DNA of 64,000 nt from Rhodocyclaceae bacterium UBA1310 (GTDB lineage Bacteria; Pseudomonadota; Gammaproteobacteria; Burkholderiales; Rhodocyclaceae), in assembly GCA_002307175.1 (NCBI GenBank), contig DBTS01000034.1, positions 18,222 through 82,221 of the forward strand, given 5' to 3'. Below the pieces are notes generated by a model, which ran no database searches, was not told the DNA's origin, and saw only the letters and a list, made by a program, of their open reading frames with translations. Shown piece after piece: positions 41,359 through 50,662 of this stretch. Position 1 is the stretch's first letter. Every line of letters starts with the position of its first letter. The translations under genes were made by a program, and so were the position numbers.

Positions 41359-41541
41359 GTTTAATTTTTGCAAGTTTGTTTGTTGCTTTAACCACAACTT
41401 GCAAAAAAATCAGGGACTTGTATTTTCAGACAATACGTGCGGATAGATCTGGAGAATCAGCAGGTATGTCCAGAATGACGCCCTTGCCAGGATTTCTGGG
41501 GGCTTTGCCGACCGCAGGCGGGTGGGAGTGTGGAGGCGTGC

Positions 41542-41739
41542 TCAGGCAGTCTGGTTCGGGGTCGAGGGGGTTTCTTCCTCGCGCTGCCATTCGAACCAGT
41601 CGTCGCCAAAGGTTTCAACAGGATGAGGCGTGCGCTCGGAGCCGTTGCCACAGCTCATGTTGTCTGCGGCACAGTAGTGCGCACAACCCCAGCAGATGCG
41701 TTCCGGATGTTTTGGGTGAATCGGAATTTTTTTGGTCAT
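41542..41739 (-). CDS. DUF3079 family small cysteine-containing protein
   Basis: The 65-residue protein matches DUF3079: KKIPIHPKHPERICWGC, then CAADNMSCGNGSERTPHPVE and GDDWFEW. Four cysteines in the pattern CWGC-X3-C-X6-C suggest a small metal (zinc or iron-sulfur) site. The family is found in proteobacteria and has no established function. The ATG at 41739 is used because homology starts there. No signal peptide is present. Confidence 0.85.
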   Translation of the reverse strand: MTKKIPIHPKHPERICWGCAHYCAADNMSCGNGSERTPHPVETFGDDWFEWQREEETPSTPNQTA

Positions 41740-42245
41740 CGCCTTATAGCCGCGTACTGGGTAGGGGAAATTGTAACGCCATCCCTTTTTGTAGAGGCCC
41801 TGCAAGAGTTATGGTTTCTTCTCGGAAACTTCATTGGGGCCTGTCTGGGCGCTATATGTGCCGTGCCCGACTTCCTGGAAACTGTTCATGATCTTACTGC
41901 GAAGGCATGATCAAGCCTCATGCATAGATCTTCGGCCTATCGTCTGGGGTGATCCTGTCTGCTTTGTTCGACTTGCCGTCTAGGGCAGTATTTTTTTTCC
42001 GGTAGATGGGCCGGGATACACAAGTTAACACTAAAGGCGTAGGCGCCGGGAAGGCTGCATGCCGTGAAGGGCATTGCTTAGTGTATGTGCGAATGCCGCG
42101 CGTATCGTGCGAGGTGGTGTTTGGAGAGTGCGTAGGCTGTGCGCTGTATTGCTGATGATTAATGTTTGTATCGTCAGGTTCAAGAAAGAGCCCGGGCGGG
42201 CGTTATCACATGCACATTGGTGCAGGAAATTCCACTGGAGGTTAT
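41740..42245. other. Intergenic region upstream of the first chemoreceptor gene
   Basis: A 506-bp region with the second copy of the 40-bp repeat (41878-41917). The frame open upstream of the chemoreceptor start has no support. No riboswitch could be identified by eye. Confidence 0.45.
41878..41917 (+). repeat. 40-bp imperfect repeat, copy 2
   Basis: GAAACTGTTCATGATCTTAC followed by TGCGAAGGCATGATCAAGCC, 34/40 identical to 37108-37147 in the same orientation. Confidence 0.5.
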
Positions 42246-43868
42246 ATGTTCACCCGGATGAGCCTGAAAAGCAGGATGGTGGTCATCGGTACTGTGGCTC
42301 TGGTAGGAATGCTGGCGGTCGGGGTCTGGGCCGTTTTGCAGCAAAGGGCTCAAACCATGGTGGAGCGCGAGAGCATGCTCAAGGCATTGGTGGAGTCAAC
42401 GCGCAATCAGGTGCTGTACTTTGAAGGGCTGGAACGTAGCGGCAAGCTCTCCCGAGCCGATGCCCAGGAAAAGGCGCGTGAGGCCATCAGGGCGGTGCGC
42501 TATCAGGGCGACAACTACATCTTCATCTACGACTACAACGGTATCCTGGTGCTGTTGCCCACCTCGCCAGACAAGGAAGGTGAATCGCGCATCGGCCTCA
42601 AGGATGCCAATGGTATTCATTATGTTAATGACATTATCGAGAAGGCCAAGGCGGGGGGAGGAATTGTCAGGTATGACTATCCCCGGCCGGGCCAGACTGA
42701 GCCGAGTCCAAAGATAAGTTATGCCATTGCGATTGAGTCATGGTCGTGGGTGATTGGTACAGGTCTTTATGTCGATGATATCAATGCAGGATTTTATCGC
42801 CATTTGATGATCACTGGTGGGGTGATCCTGTTCCTGACGGTTATGGTTTTTGGCCTGATCTTTGCGGTTTCACGCTCGGTATTGATCCAGCTTGGTGGCG
42901 AACCGGCTGACGCAGTGGAGGCCATGAAGAAAGTCGCCGAGGGGGATCTGACGGTGGAAGTGAAAGCGACCTCTCCCGATAGCATTCTTGGTGAGCTCAA
43001 TACCCTGATCCAGACTTTGCGGAATCTGATTGTCAGCATCTCTGCCGGAGCAGACCGGATTGGCTCCTCCTCCCATCACATTCTGCAATCGACCAAGTCT
43101 GTGGCGCAGGCAGCTTCGGGGCAGGCGGTTGCCACCCAGAGCATGGCGGCAGCCATGGAAGAGCTGACAGTGAGTGTCTCGCACATCTCGGAGAATGCAT
43201 CAGAAACCGAACGGCATTCTTCAGACGCATTTGAAAGCGCCAAGGAAGGTGAGTTTCAGGCCAAGGAGACAGCCAGCAGCATGCATTCTCTGGCGGGTGC
43301 CATTGATGCTGCAGCCCAGCGCATCAATGGTTTGAGCCAGCGCACCCAGGAGGTTGGGGCCATCGCCTCGACCATCAAGGATATTGCGGACCAGACCAAT
43401 CTGCTGGCGCTCAACGCAGCCATAGAGGCCGCGCGTGCCGGCGAGACCGGGCGCGGATTTGCCGTGGTCGCGGACGAGGTGCGCAAGCTTGCAGAGCGCA
43501 CGACACAGGCGACAACAGAAATTGAGCGCACGCTCTCGGCGATACTGACGGAAACCGATGGGGTGGTTGGCGCAATGGCGACGGCAGGTACGCAGGCAGG
43601 GCAAAGCGTAAAGGTGGCCGGGCGATCTGCAGATGTTTTGCATCAGATTGCCAAAGGGGCAGATCAGGCTCGACAGCTGGTCGGCGATGTGGCAGCTGCG
43701 GCGCGTGAGCAGAGTGCGGCGAGCACCTCGCTGGCGCAACAGGTCGAAAATATTGCCCAGGCGGCTGAGCAGACCAGCCAAAGTACCGATGAGACAGCCT
43801 CTTCAGCGAATGAGCTGGAGCAGATTTCGGCGCATTTGCACGAATCAGTCAAACGCTTCCGCTGCTGA
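42246..43868 (+). CDS. Methyl-accepting chemotaxis protein with single Cache domain (1)
   Basis: The 540-residue receptor has an N-terminal membrane helix (about residues 12-32), a periplasmic sCache_2 domain (about 35-185, with [16 protein letters not shown] and [15 protein letters not shown]), a second helix (about 190-212), a HAMP domain and a cytoplasmic signalling domain with the hairpin tip core [20 protein letters not shown]. The start at 42246 has a GGAGG ribosome-binding site. It ends in KRFRC and so lacks a CheR-tethering pentapeptide. sCache_2 domains often bind small organic acids; the ligand is unknown. The neighbouring genes encode pectin-processing esterases. Confidence 0.93.
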   Translation: MFTRMSLKSRMVVIGTVALVGMLAVGVWAVLQQRAQTMVERESMLKALVESTRNQVLYFEGLERSGKLSRADAQEKAREAIRAVRYQGDNYIFIYDYNGILVLLPTSPDKEGESRIGLKDANGIHYVNDIIEKAKAGGGIVRYDYPRPGQTEPSPKISYAIAIESWSWVIGTGLYVDDINAGFYRHLMITGGVILFLTVMVFGLIFAVSRSVLIQLGGEPADAVEAMKKVAEGDLTVEVKATSPDSILGELNTLIQTLRNLIVSISAGADRIGSSSHHILQSTKSVAQAASGQAVATQSMAAAMEELTVSVSHISENASETERHSSDAFESAKEGEFQAKETASSMHSLAGAIDAAAQRINGLSQRTQEVGAIASTIKDIADQTNLLALNAAIEAARAGETGRGFAVVADEVRKLAERTTQATTEIERTLSAILTETDGVVGAMATAGTQAGQSVKVAGRSADVLHQIAKGADQARQLVGDVAAAAREQSAASTSLAQQVENIAQAAEQTSQSTDETASSANELEQISAHLHESVKRFRC

Positions 43869-43934
43869 TTGGCTTTTCAGTATCAATATTCACGGCATCG
43901 CCGAAACATATTCGTGATGTCGTGAAAACGGTGC

Positions 43935-44381
43935 TTAGGTCAGGCCATGGCGACGGTTTGCGGATGGAAACGCCACCACGTTGCTCATCAGATCGGTCTT
44001 GCCATAGTAGCGGTTGTGCTCATCCTGCAACTGCATCAGCAGAGACATGATATGTGGATCGAAGCCAGCACGGGCTGTGTAATGTGATTCCCGCGCTGTG
44101 GCGCGTTCATCGAACAGGATGGAGGTCAGATATTGCTCGCAGAGCTCGGAGCCCCAGGCCATTGAAATATGTTCGGCCACCTGCGGGTATCGTACGCCAA
44201 TCTCTGTGAGCAAGGCCCTCACTTCTGGCGGGATCTGGTCAACTCGCGCAGAGGGGTTGTTGCGATATGCTGTTCGCTTGCTGCCATCTGGATAGGCGAT
44301 TGTTGTCATGAGTGCCTCAAGCGGAATTTCCGAGGGGTTGTTGTCTTCCTGGCGGAAGAGTTTGCGAATAAAGCCAAACAT
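43935..44381 (-). CDS. Hypothetical cytoplasmic protein (148 residues)
   Basis: I do not recognise a family. The protein has no signal peptide or membrane segment. It begins MFGFIRKLFRQEDN, contains YPDGSKRTAYRNNPSARVDQ and IPPEVRALLTEIGVRYPQV, and is probably mostly helical in its second half. It is convergent with the chemoreceptor gene. Codon use resembles its neighbours. Confidence 0.65.
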   Translation of the reverse strand: MFGFIRKLFRQEDNNPSEIPLEALMTTIAYPDGSKRTAYRNNPSARVDQIPPEVRALLTEIGVRYPQVAEHISMAWGSELCEQYLTSILFDERATARESHYTARAGFDPHIMSLLMQLQDEHNRYYGKTDLMSNVVAFPSANRRHGLT

Positions 44382-44681
44382 GGTTCTTGTCTTGTCGGGT
44401 GAGGGTTATTGTCTTTGCTCGTCAGCGGCTTGAACTTTGGTCAATAATAGACCAAGCATTTTAGCAGTAGTGTCTTTAAGAGAAAGCCCAAGCGGGCAAC
44501 AATTATCTATTTTGTGACATTCTTCACACTGGCTTTGTTAAATACTGCAACGTCAATCACTTGCGGCAAAACAGATCGCTATCGGTAAAGATGCTTGACG
44601 AGATTTTATGTGACGGGGATCATCGTTGATGTGTCTGCCATTCGCGCGGATCCTGAAGCGTAATTTCACAGCGAGTTCACC
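44382..44681. other. Intergenic region upstream of the acetylesterase gene
   Basis: A 300-bp, comparatively AT-rich stretch between divergent genes. It must contain promoters for both, but no clear operator was found; the ACCGGT palindrome upstream of the pectinesterase is not repeated here. Confidence 0.4.
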
Positions 44682-45392
44682 ATGAAGCTTCACCGGCTGC
44701 TTGCGCAGTTCTTGTTACCTGTTTTTTGCTGCCTGGCAGCAGCCCAGGCGCGTGCCCTTACTGTCTTTCTTGTTGGTGACTCCACCGTCGCCAATTTTGA
44801 TCTTCCCGATCCACGCCAGGGCTGGGGACAGGTGATCGGGCCGTATTTCGCGGCAGACGTAACGGTAAAGAACTACGCTCTGTCAGGCCGCAGCTCCAAG
44901 AGCTTTCTCGCCGAGGGCGCATGGGCGCCGGTGCTGGAACAGATCAAACCCGGCGACTATGTGCTCATCCAGTTTGGGCATAACGATGAAAAGCGTGATG
45001 CAGAGCGTGGCACAGACCCTTACAGCAGCTACCAGGAATGCCTTTCGCAATACGTTGACGATACGGCCAAGGCGGGAGGCTCTCCCATCCTGATCACTTC
45101 AGTGGCGCGAGGCTCATTTCGGCGCAATTTTTCCCATGGCAATTACCCGGATGCAATGATTGCGCTGGCCAAGAAAAAGGGTATTCCGTACATTGATCTG
45201 AATGCGCGCAGCGAAGCCCTGTACCATAAGCTTGGCGGTAGTGTCACATATTCACTTTTCATTGCCTCGATTGATGGCAAGGACAACACCCACTTCACTC
45301 CTGCAGGGGCCCAGGCCATTGCCAAACTTGTCGCGCAAGGGATTCAGGAACTGGGGATTCCCCTTTCAGAAAAAGTGCAACTCGGTCAGTAA
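44682..45392 (+). CDS. Rhamnogalacturonan acetylesterase (SGNH/GDSL hydrolase)
   Basis: The 236-residue protein has a signal peptide (cleavage likely after AQARA, residue 25). The SGNH blocks are in order: FLVGDSTVANF (nucleophile Ser), NYALSGRSSKSFL (Gly), IQFGHNDEKRD (Asn) and DNTHFTPAGAQAIA (Asp and His). Together with the spacing, these match the rhamnogalacturonan acetylesterase branch, which removes acetyl groups from the pectin backbone. It lies 3.6 kb from the pectinesterase gene, in the opposite orientation. No polygalacturonase or lyase is in the window. Confidence 0.88.
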   Translation: MKLHRLLAQFLLPVFCCLAAAQARALTVFLVGDSTVANFDLPDPRQGWGQVIGPYFAADVTVKNYALSGRSSKSFLAEGAWAPVLEQIKPGDYVLIQFGHNDEKRDAERGTDPYSSYQECLSQYVDDTAKAGGSPILITSVARGSFRRNFSHGNYPDAMIALAKKKGIPYIDLNARSEALYHKLGGSVTYSLFIASIDGKDNTHFTPAGAQAIAKLVAQGIQELGIPLSEKVQLGQ

Positions 45393-45683
45393 TCCTCCTT
45401 TTCTACCTGGTTCTTATTCAAGGCATCCCGTTGTGTGTCTGGCAGGAGGATTTATCCTGTGATATCAGGGTGTTTTCTCGGTATGCAGGCCTTTTGGCCG
45501 GGTGGACACCGGGAACCCGCCGTGCCTCTTGCTGTCCACAGCAAAGGGGAGTCTGCGTGCTGAAACCCTCCGCAAGGGCTTACAACTTGAAACAGCTTTT
45601 CCCGGTGCTTTGAGTGTTTTTTACAGTCGGTGCGAGTATCGTGAAACCATCTCGAAATGGTTGAAGCAGGAAAGGACCAATTC

Positions 45684-46316
45684 ATGAAAAAACTGATTTT
45701 GATGATGGCGCTGGCAGGTTTGGCAACCGCAGCGAATGCCACTGAGTACGCCAAAGTGATAGCCAGTACCCCCGTGCTGGGGGATGTCAGTACGCCGCAG
45801 CGCAACTGCTGGGACGAACAGGTTCAGGTGCAGCAGCCGCGCACCGGCGTTGGCGCTACCATTGGTGCGGTTGCTGGTGGCCTGCTGGGCAGTACCATGG
45901 GGCGCGGCTCGGGCAATGTTGCCGCTACTGCGGCAGGTGTGGTGACTGGTGCAGTGGTGGGCGATAGTCTCGAACGCAACAGCAGCAGCACCCAGACTGT
46001 GCGCAAGTGCCAAACCACCCAGACCACGCAGCGCCAGACCATTGGCTACGATGTGGTCTATGAATACGGCGGCCAGCGCTATACCGCGCGCTTGGCACAG
46101 GACCCTGGTGACTCCCTGCCCATCAATGTGAGCGTGAGCCCGAACGCCGCACCGGCACAGGCTTCGACTGTGAGCACCACCACCGTGGTCGAGACAGAGC
46201 CTACCGTGGTCTATCGTGATCCAGTCTATGTCTCCCCGGCTCCTGTCGTGGTTGATTGGGGCTGGGGTTGGGGTTGGGGCGGAGGCCCGCGTGGCCCGCA
46301 TCCGCGTCACTGGTAG
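45684..46316 (+). CDS. Glycine-zipper 2TM domain exported protein
   Basis: The 210-residue protein has a signal peptide (cleavage likely after NATE region, about residue 20), then a glycine-zipper hairpin (about residues 55-95, GATIGAVAGGLLGSTMGRGSG) and a conserved segment ending YEYGGQRYTARLAQDPG. The C-terminus is low-complexity, rich in Val, Trp and Gly (VDWGWGWGWGGG). Glycine-zipper proteins of this type are outer-membrane or periplasmic and their function is not defined. The ATG at 45684 is favoured by the signal peptide and AGGAAAG upstream. A strong terminator follows. Confidence 0.82.
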   Translation: MKKLILMMALAGLATAANATEYAKVIASTPVLGDVSTPQRNCWDEQVQVQQPRTGVGATIGAVAGGLLGSTMGRGSGNVAATAAGVVTGAVVGDSLERNSSSTQTVRKCQTTQTTQRQTIGYDVVYEYGGQRYTARLAQDPGDSLPINVSVSPNAAPAQASTVSTTTVVETEPTVVYRDPVYVSPAPVVVDWGWGWGWGGGPRGPHPRHW

Positions 46317-46336
46317 AGATATTCCACGCAGCAGCA

Positions 46337-46375
46337 AGCCCGGCACGTTATTGTTCAGCATGCCGGGCTTTTTTT
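46337..46375 (+). terminator. Intrinsic terminator after the glycine-zipper gene
   Basis: Perfect 9-bp stem AGCCCGGCA (46337-46345) with TGCCGGGCT (46361-46369), 15-base loop, then a T-run. Confidence 0.85.
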
Positions 46376-46393
46376 CGCGTAAGCATCTGGCTC

Positions 46394-46747
46394 TCAGTTG
46401 CCGAAGCGGTGGATGAGTTCAATAGGCCCGAGGATGTGGCGATTGAATGTCTCCAGTTCCTCTGCCGGAACCCACAACTCCTGGTGCAGGCGATCGCCAA
46501 CCTGCTGCACCGGGAAGCGCGCCAGGTAGTTGCTGTCTATCGCAAATCTCACCACGAAGCCGGCCCCGCTGGCGGGTACGTTCCAGTCGCGCGCGATTTG
46601 GATGGCGTAGGCTTCATTCAGCACAGGATAGAAAATCGGCTGCTCCGGCAGTCTTGGCGGAAATTTGCGCCATGCCGCTGCAGCAATCAAATCCAGCTTT
46701 GCAGGGCCGACGGGACGATACAGGGTGGTGGTAGCCGTGTTGTTCAT
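46394..46747 (-). CDS. ADP-ribosylation/crystallin J1-like small protein
   Basis: The 117-residue protein resembles small proteins annotated as ADP-ribosylation/crystallin J1: [16 protein letters not shown], then [20 protein letters not shown] and [13 protein letters not shown], ending with [19 protein letters not shown]. Despite the name, no ADP-ribosylhydrolase activity is established for the short form. No signal peptide. The start at 46747 is used because the family N-terminus begins there. It is divergent from the second chemoreceptor gene. Confidence 0.8.
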   Translation of the reverse strand: MNNTATTTLYRPVGPAKLDLIAAAAWRKFPPRLPEQPIFYPVLNEAYAIQIARDWNVPASGAGFVVRFAIDSNYLARFPVQQVGDRLHQELWVPAEELETFNRHILGPIELIHRFGN

Positions 46748-46881
46748 GTGCGGGTTATGGATTTTGCAGTTACTTACACTTTCGGGCAAAAGACTTCAGA
46801 TGGCAATGCAGAAGCCGAGAAAGCATACGGCCATGCCGTGATGGCAAGCCGGTTGCTATGTTGTTTACCCGGAGGTTTGCC

Positions 46882-48513
46882 ATGTTCTCTCGCCTCAGTC
46901 TGCGCGCCAAGATGCGTTTTCTCAATGCGCTCGTGTTCGTGGCCCTGTTGATCGTCGGTTTTTCGGCGGTCAGCGCCCGGCGGGAAGCCATGATGGATGG
47001 CGTGCGCCAGCAGCTGCGTGACCAGATGAGCATGGTCATCACGATGCTTGACCATTATCGCGAGCTTGCCGACAGTGGCAAGGTTCCCCTCGAAGAAGCA
47101 CAGCGGCAGGCGCAGGAAACCCTGCGCGGCATTCGCTATCAGGGCCAGGAATATTTCAGTATCAGTACCATGGAGCCCATCATGCTGATGCATCCTGCCG
47201 TGAAGGCACTGGAAGGCAAGAATATCGGGGGGCTCAAGGATAAAAATGGCAAGGCTTTCATTGCCGAGATGGTGGATACCGTCAGGCGTGACGGTCAGGG
47301 ATTCATTGAATACTGGTGGCCCAAAGCCAACGAGAAAGACCCTTCGCCCAAGCTTGCGTATGCGGCGCTCTACGACAAGTGGGGCTGGCTGATCAATACC
47401 GGGATGTACATTGATAACATCAACCGGCAGTTCTATCGCGATACGGTCTGGTTGATTGGTGTGCTGGGCGGGATAGCCGTTGCGGTAGTGGTGCTCACCA
47501 GTCTGCTCGGGCGCAGTATTGTGGAGCGCATGCGCCAGATGCAGACTGTCATGGGGCAGGTCGCCAGTGAGCGCGACCTGACGCGGGATATCGAAACCAG
47601 TCGAAATGATGAGTTTGGCCACCTGGGGCAAAGTTTTTCCGGTCTGCTGCATGCTCTGCGCGAATCGCTGAAAGCAATTGCCGGGCAGGCCGGGCATCTT
47701 GATGCCATGGCCAATAGTGTGTCGGAAGATTCACGGACGGTTTCAAGCAGCGCCACCGAGCAGTCGCGTGCTGCGCAGGCCGCCGCGAGTGCGCTGGAGG
47801 AGCTGACTGTCAGTGTTTCGCAAATAGCCGACCGCACTCAGGAAATTGCCAAACTTGCCGATCAGAACATGTCGAACACCCAGCATGGCAATTCCAACCT
47901 TGAGCAGCTCGTGCGCCAGATCACGGAAGCGGAGCACGTGCTTTCGCACCAGATTTCCGGGTCGGTGCAGGCTTTTAGCGAAAGCATGGGGCAGATCAGC
48001 CAGATTACCGCCTACGTCAAGGAAATCGCCGAGCAGACCAATTTGCTGGCCCTGAATGCGGCTATCGAAGCGGCACGGGCCGGAGAGTCGGGGCGAGGGT
48101 TTGCCGTAGTTGCAGATGAGGTGCGCAAGCTTGCCGAGAGCTCGGCCAAGTTCGCCAGCCAGATTGAAGCGATTACCGGGCAGTTGGCCGAGCACTACGA
48201 CAACGTCAGGACCAATGTGAGCGTGGGAGAAACCCTGCTGGCGCAGAGCAATGGTGCCGCACAGACCATCGTGGGGGTTTTGCACGAAGCCAGCGACAGT
48301 GCAGACGCCACCCGGGCCGGGGTCATGGAAATCAACAACGCTGTTTCCGAACAGCGCGCTGCGCTGGAGGCATTGGCGCGCAACACCCAGGTCATCTCCG
48401 ACATGGCTGAGCGCAATGTGGCGGTAGCCGAGCGCAGCAGCGCGACAGCGCATGAACTGGAAAGTGTCTCGAGTGATCTGGTTTCAACGATGAAACAATA
48501 CCGTTACCAGTAA
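46882..48513 (+). CDS. Methyl-accepting chemotaxis protein with single Cache domain (2)
   Basis: The 543-residue receptor has the same layout as the one at 42246: membrane helix (about 10-32), sCache_2 domain (about 40-190, with [12 protein letters not shown] and [15 protein letters not shown]), second helix, HAMP-like region and signalling domain with [20 protein letters not shown]. The ATG at 46882 follows CCGGAGG; an ATG 24 bp upstream would place that ribosome-binding site inside the gene. It ends MKQYRYQ, without a CheR-binding pentapeptide. The sensor domains of the two receptors are clearly homologous but differ in the ligand-facing strands (FIYDYNG versus FSISTME). Confidence 0.93.
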   Translation: MFSRLSLRAKMRFLNALVFVALLIVGFSAVSARREAMMDGVRQQLRDQMSMVITMLDHYRELADSGKVPLEEAQRQAQETLRGIRYQGQEYFSISTMEPIMLMHPAVKALEGKNIGGLKDKNGKAFIAEMVDTVRRDGQGFIEYWWPKANEKDPSPKLAYAALYDKWGWLINTGMYIDNINRQFYRDTVWLIGVLGGIAVAVVVLTSLLGRSIVERMRQMQTVMGQVASERDLTRDIETSRNDEFGHLGQSFSGLLHALRESLKAIAGQAGHLDAMANSVSEDSRTVSSSATEQSRAAQAAASALEELTVSVSQIADRTQEIAKLADQNMSNTQHGNSNLEQLVRQITEAEHVLSHQISGSVQAFSESMGQISQITAYVKEIAEQTNLLALNAAIEAARAGESGRGFAVVADEVRKLAESSAKFASQIEAITGQLAEHYDNVRTNVSVGETLLAQSNGAAQTIVGVLHEASDSADATRAGVMEINNAVSEQRAALEALARNTQVISDMAERNVAVAERSSATAHELESVSSDLVSTMKQYRYQ

Positions 48514-48539
48514 GCTCCTGTGGATCTGTGAAAGCATGT

Positions 48540-49460
48540 TCAGCCCAGATGTGCTGCTGCAGTGGCAGCCAGGGCGGTGCATTGCCGGCTTAGAAACTCC
48601 CGCAGTTTCTGCACCATAGGGCTAATCCGGCGCCGATCCGAGCAGACCAGATTGAGTGGTACAGTCTCTCCCCGCCAATCCGGGCAGAGGCGGATCAGGC
48701 GGCCTGCGGCCAGATCACCTGCCACATCCAGGGCAGACTTGTAGGCGATACCCTCTCCGGCAACGGCCCAGCGGCGTACTGCATCCCCATCATCGGCTAT
48801 CCGGTCGCCGGTGACCTGTACAGTCATCTCCTGGCCGTCTCGCGTAAAGCGCCAGCGATCATGAACATACTCGCTGAGCATGTAGCACAGGCAATTGAGG
48901 CCCGTGAGTTCAAGTGGGGAAGCCGGCGCCCCATGGCGTCGGATATAGCCCGGCGAGGCACACAGGATGCGCTGGTTGGCCGGAGCAATTGGCAGGGCAA
49001 CGAGGCCCGAATCGGGAAGTTTGCCGTAGCGCAGGGTCAGATCAAGCGGCTGACGATAAAAATCTGCCAGATGATCAGAGAGCAGCAAGCGCAATTGCAG
49101 GCCGGGATTGATAGCCTGGAACTCGTCCAGCCAGGGTAGCAGCACATTGCGGCCCAGGTCTGAGGGTAAGGATAGCTGGAGCACTCCACGCGAGTCGGCA
49201 CTGCCTCCGAGGGCCGCTTCCTGCCCCTCAATGAGCAATTGCATGGCCTGCCTGCTGTGTTCCAGAAAAACCCTGCCTTCATCGGTCAGCCGCAAGCTGC
49301 GCGTGGAGCGTAAAAACAGGGGAACGCCGAGTTCTTCTTCCAGGCGCTTGAGAGCGGCACTGGCGGCTGCCGGCGTCAGTTCGAGGCGGCGGGCCGCCTC
49401 AGAAAGGCTGCCGGTATCTGCGGCCTGATGAAAAATTTCGAGATCGCGCAGAGCTTTCAT
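48540..49460 (-). CDS. LysR-family transcriptional regulator
   Basis: The 306-residue protein begins MKALRDLEIFHQAADTGSLS at 49460, with a winged helix (LTPAAASAALKRLEEELGVPL), and has the usual effector domain. It resembles the large CrgA/AaeR-type branch of LysR regulators. It is divergent from the reductase gene at 49626, and a perfect TTTCAAAT/ATTTGAAA palindrome lies between them. It therefore probably controls the reductase-nitroreductase pair. The frame extends far upstream, but homology starts at 49460. Confidence 0.9.
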   Translation of the reverse strand: MKALRDLEIFHQAADTGSLSEAARRLELTPAAASAALKRLEEELGVPLFLRSTRSLRLTDEGRVFLEHSRQAMQLLIEGQEAALGGSADSRGVLQLSLPSDLGRNVLLPWLDEFQAINPGLQLRLLLSDHLADFYRQPLDLTLRYGKLPDSGLVALPIAPANQRILCASPGYIRRHGAPASPLELTGLNCLCYMLSEYVHDRWRFTRDGQEMTVQVTGDRIADDGDAVRRWAVAGEGIAYKSALDVAGDLAAGRLIRLCPDWRGETVPLNLVCSDRRRISPMVQKLREFLSRQCTALAATAAAHLG

Positions 49461-49486
49461 GAAGGATTTGGAGAGAATGTGAGTAT

Positions 49487-49505
49487 TTTCAAATAATATT
49501 TGAAA
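49487..49505. promoter_or_regulatory. Palindromic LysR-type operator
   Basis: TTTCAAAT-AAT-ATTTGAAA, a perfect 8+3+8 palindrome of the TTCAA-N7-TTGAA (T-N11-A) LysR class. A further TTCAAATAT half-site lies 4 bp downstream. It sits in the 165-bp divergent region between the LysR gene and the reductase gene. Confidence 0.65.
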
Positions 49506-49625
49506 GTTATTCAAATATCTTTGTCTTTTTTGAAAAACAAAATCCCGGCATGATGCGCCCTTGCCATGCCTTATCCTGATAGGCACTTCGCCCAGGCTCA
49601 GGCTGACTTTCTGCCGGAGAATCGC

Positions 49626-50642
49626 ATGAAAGCTGTTGGATATCAGAAACCCCTTTCCTTGGATCTTGCCGAGTCCCTGCAGGATATCCAGTTGCCCGAT
49701 CCTGTGGCGGGCGGGCGTGATCTGCTGGTCGAAGTCCGCGCGATTTCCGTGAATCCGGTGGATTACAAGATCCGCCTCGGCAGAACCCCACCCGCCGGGC
49801 AGTGGCAGGTGCTTGGTTGGGATGCGAGCGGGGTTGTCAGGGCTGTTGGCTCTGAGGTTACCCTGTTCAAGCCGGGAGACCGTGTCTGGTATGCTGGAGA
49901 CATTGTGCGGCAGGGTAGTAATGCGCAACTGCAGCTTGTTGATGAGCGCATTGTCGGGCATATGCCGGAGAAACTCGGCTTTGCCGAGGCCGCCGCGCTG
50001 CCGCTGACAGCCATCACGGCCTGGGAACTGCTGTTTGAGCGCCTGGGACTTGTGCCCGGCAAGCGCCCGTCGGAAGTTCGTCTGCTGATTGTCGGGGCTG
50101 CAGGTGGTGTGGGTTCCATTCTTACCCAATTGGCACGGCGCCTGACCTCTGCCACGATCATTGGCACCGCTTCACGCCCCGAGACACAAGGCTGGGTGCA
50201 CGATCTGGGAGCTCATCATGTGATCGACCACACGCGCTCCCTGGTCGAAGAGCTGCGGCGTATCGGAGTGCCGGATGTAACCCACATAGCCAGCTTGACG
50301 AACACCCAGGAACATTTCGCTGAGCTTGCCGAAATCATTGCCCCGCAGGGGCGCTTGGGCTTGATTGACGATCCGGAGGTGCCGCTCGATATCATCAAGC
50401 TCAAGGCCAAGAGTGTGTCCCTGCATTGGGAATTGATGTTTACACGTTCCCTGTTCAAAACGGCAGACATGCTGGCGCAGCATCAACTCCTTGATGAAGT
50501 CGCCGCGCTGGTGGATGCCGGCGCGATCCGCAGCACCCTCGGGGAACATTTTGGCAGCATCAATGCCTACAACCTTAAACGCGCTCACGCGCTGCTTGAA
50601 TCAGGAAAAGCACGCGGCAAAATCGTGCTTGAAGATTTTTAA
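49626..50642 (+). CDS. Medium-chain dehydrogenase/reductase, quinone-reductase-like
   Basis: The 338-residue protein is an MDR-superfamily enzyme of the type often annotated zinc-type alcohol dehydrogenase-like. It has a GroES-like N-terminal domain (ISVNPVDYKIRLG, GWDASGVVRAVG) and a Rossmann domain with GAAGGVGSILTQLARR (about residue 155). The Cys and His zinc ligands of classical alcohol dehydrogenases are absent, so an NAD(P)H-dependent quinone or enone reductase is more likely. The ATG at 49626 follows CCGGAGAATCGC. The nitroreductase gene starts 20 bp downstream. Confidence 0.85.
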   Translation: MKAVGYQKPLSLDLAESLQDIQLPDPVAGGRDLLVEVRAISVNPVDYKIRLGRTPPAGQWQVLGWDASGVVRAVGSEVTLFKPGDRVWYAGDIVRQGSNAQLQLVDERIVGHMPEKLGFAEAAALPLTAITAWELLFERLGLVPGKRPSEVRLLIVGAAGGVGSILTQLARRLTSATIIGTASRPETQGWVHDLGAHHVIDHTRSLVEELRRIGVPDVTHIASLTNTQEHFAELAEIIAPQGRLGLIDDPEVPLDIIKLKAKSVSLHWELMFTRSLFKTADMLAQHQLLDEVAALVDAGAIRSTLGEHFGSINAYNLKRAHALLESGKARGKIVLEDF

Positions 50643-50662
50643 TCTGCTTCCAGGAGCAATCT

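Larger units (their letters stand above)
41084..41541. other. Pectinesterase upstream region with two ACCGGT palindromes
   Basis: The 458 bp contain the palindromes at 41252-41265 and 41345-41358 and an AT-rich part (41320-41420). The convergent DUF3079 gene ends at 41542 on the same strand. No gene is supported. Confidence 0.5.

Noticed and set aside
44382..44681. Possible riboswitch or small RNA upstream of the acetylesterase gene
   Set aside because: No conserved riboswitch core or terminator-like hairpin could be identified by eye.
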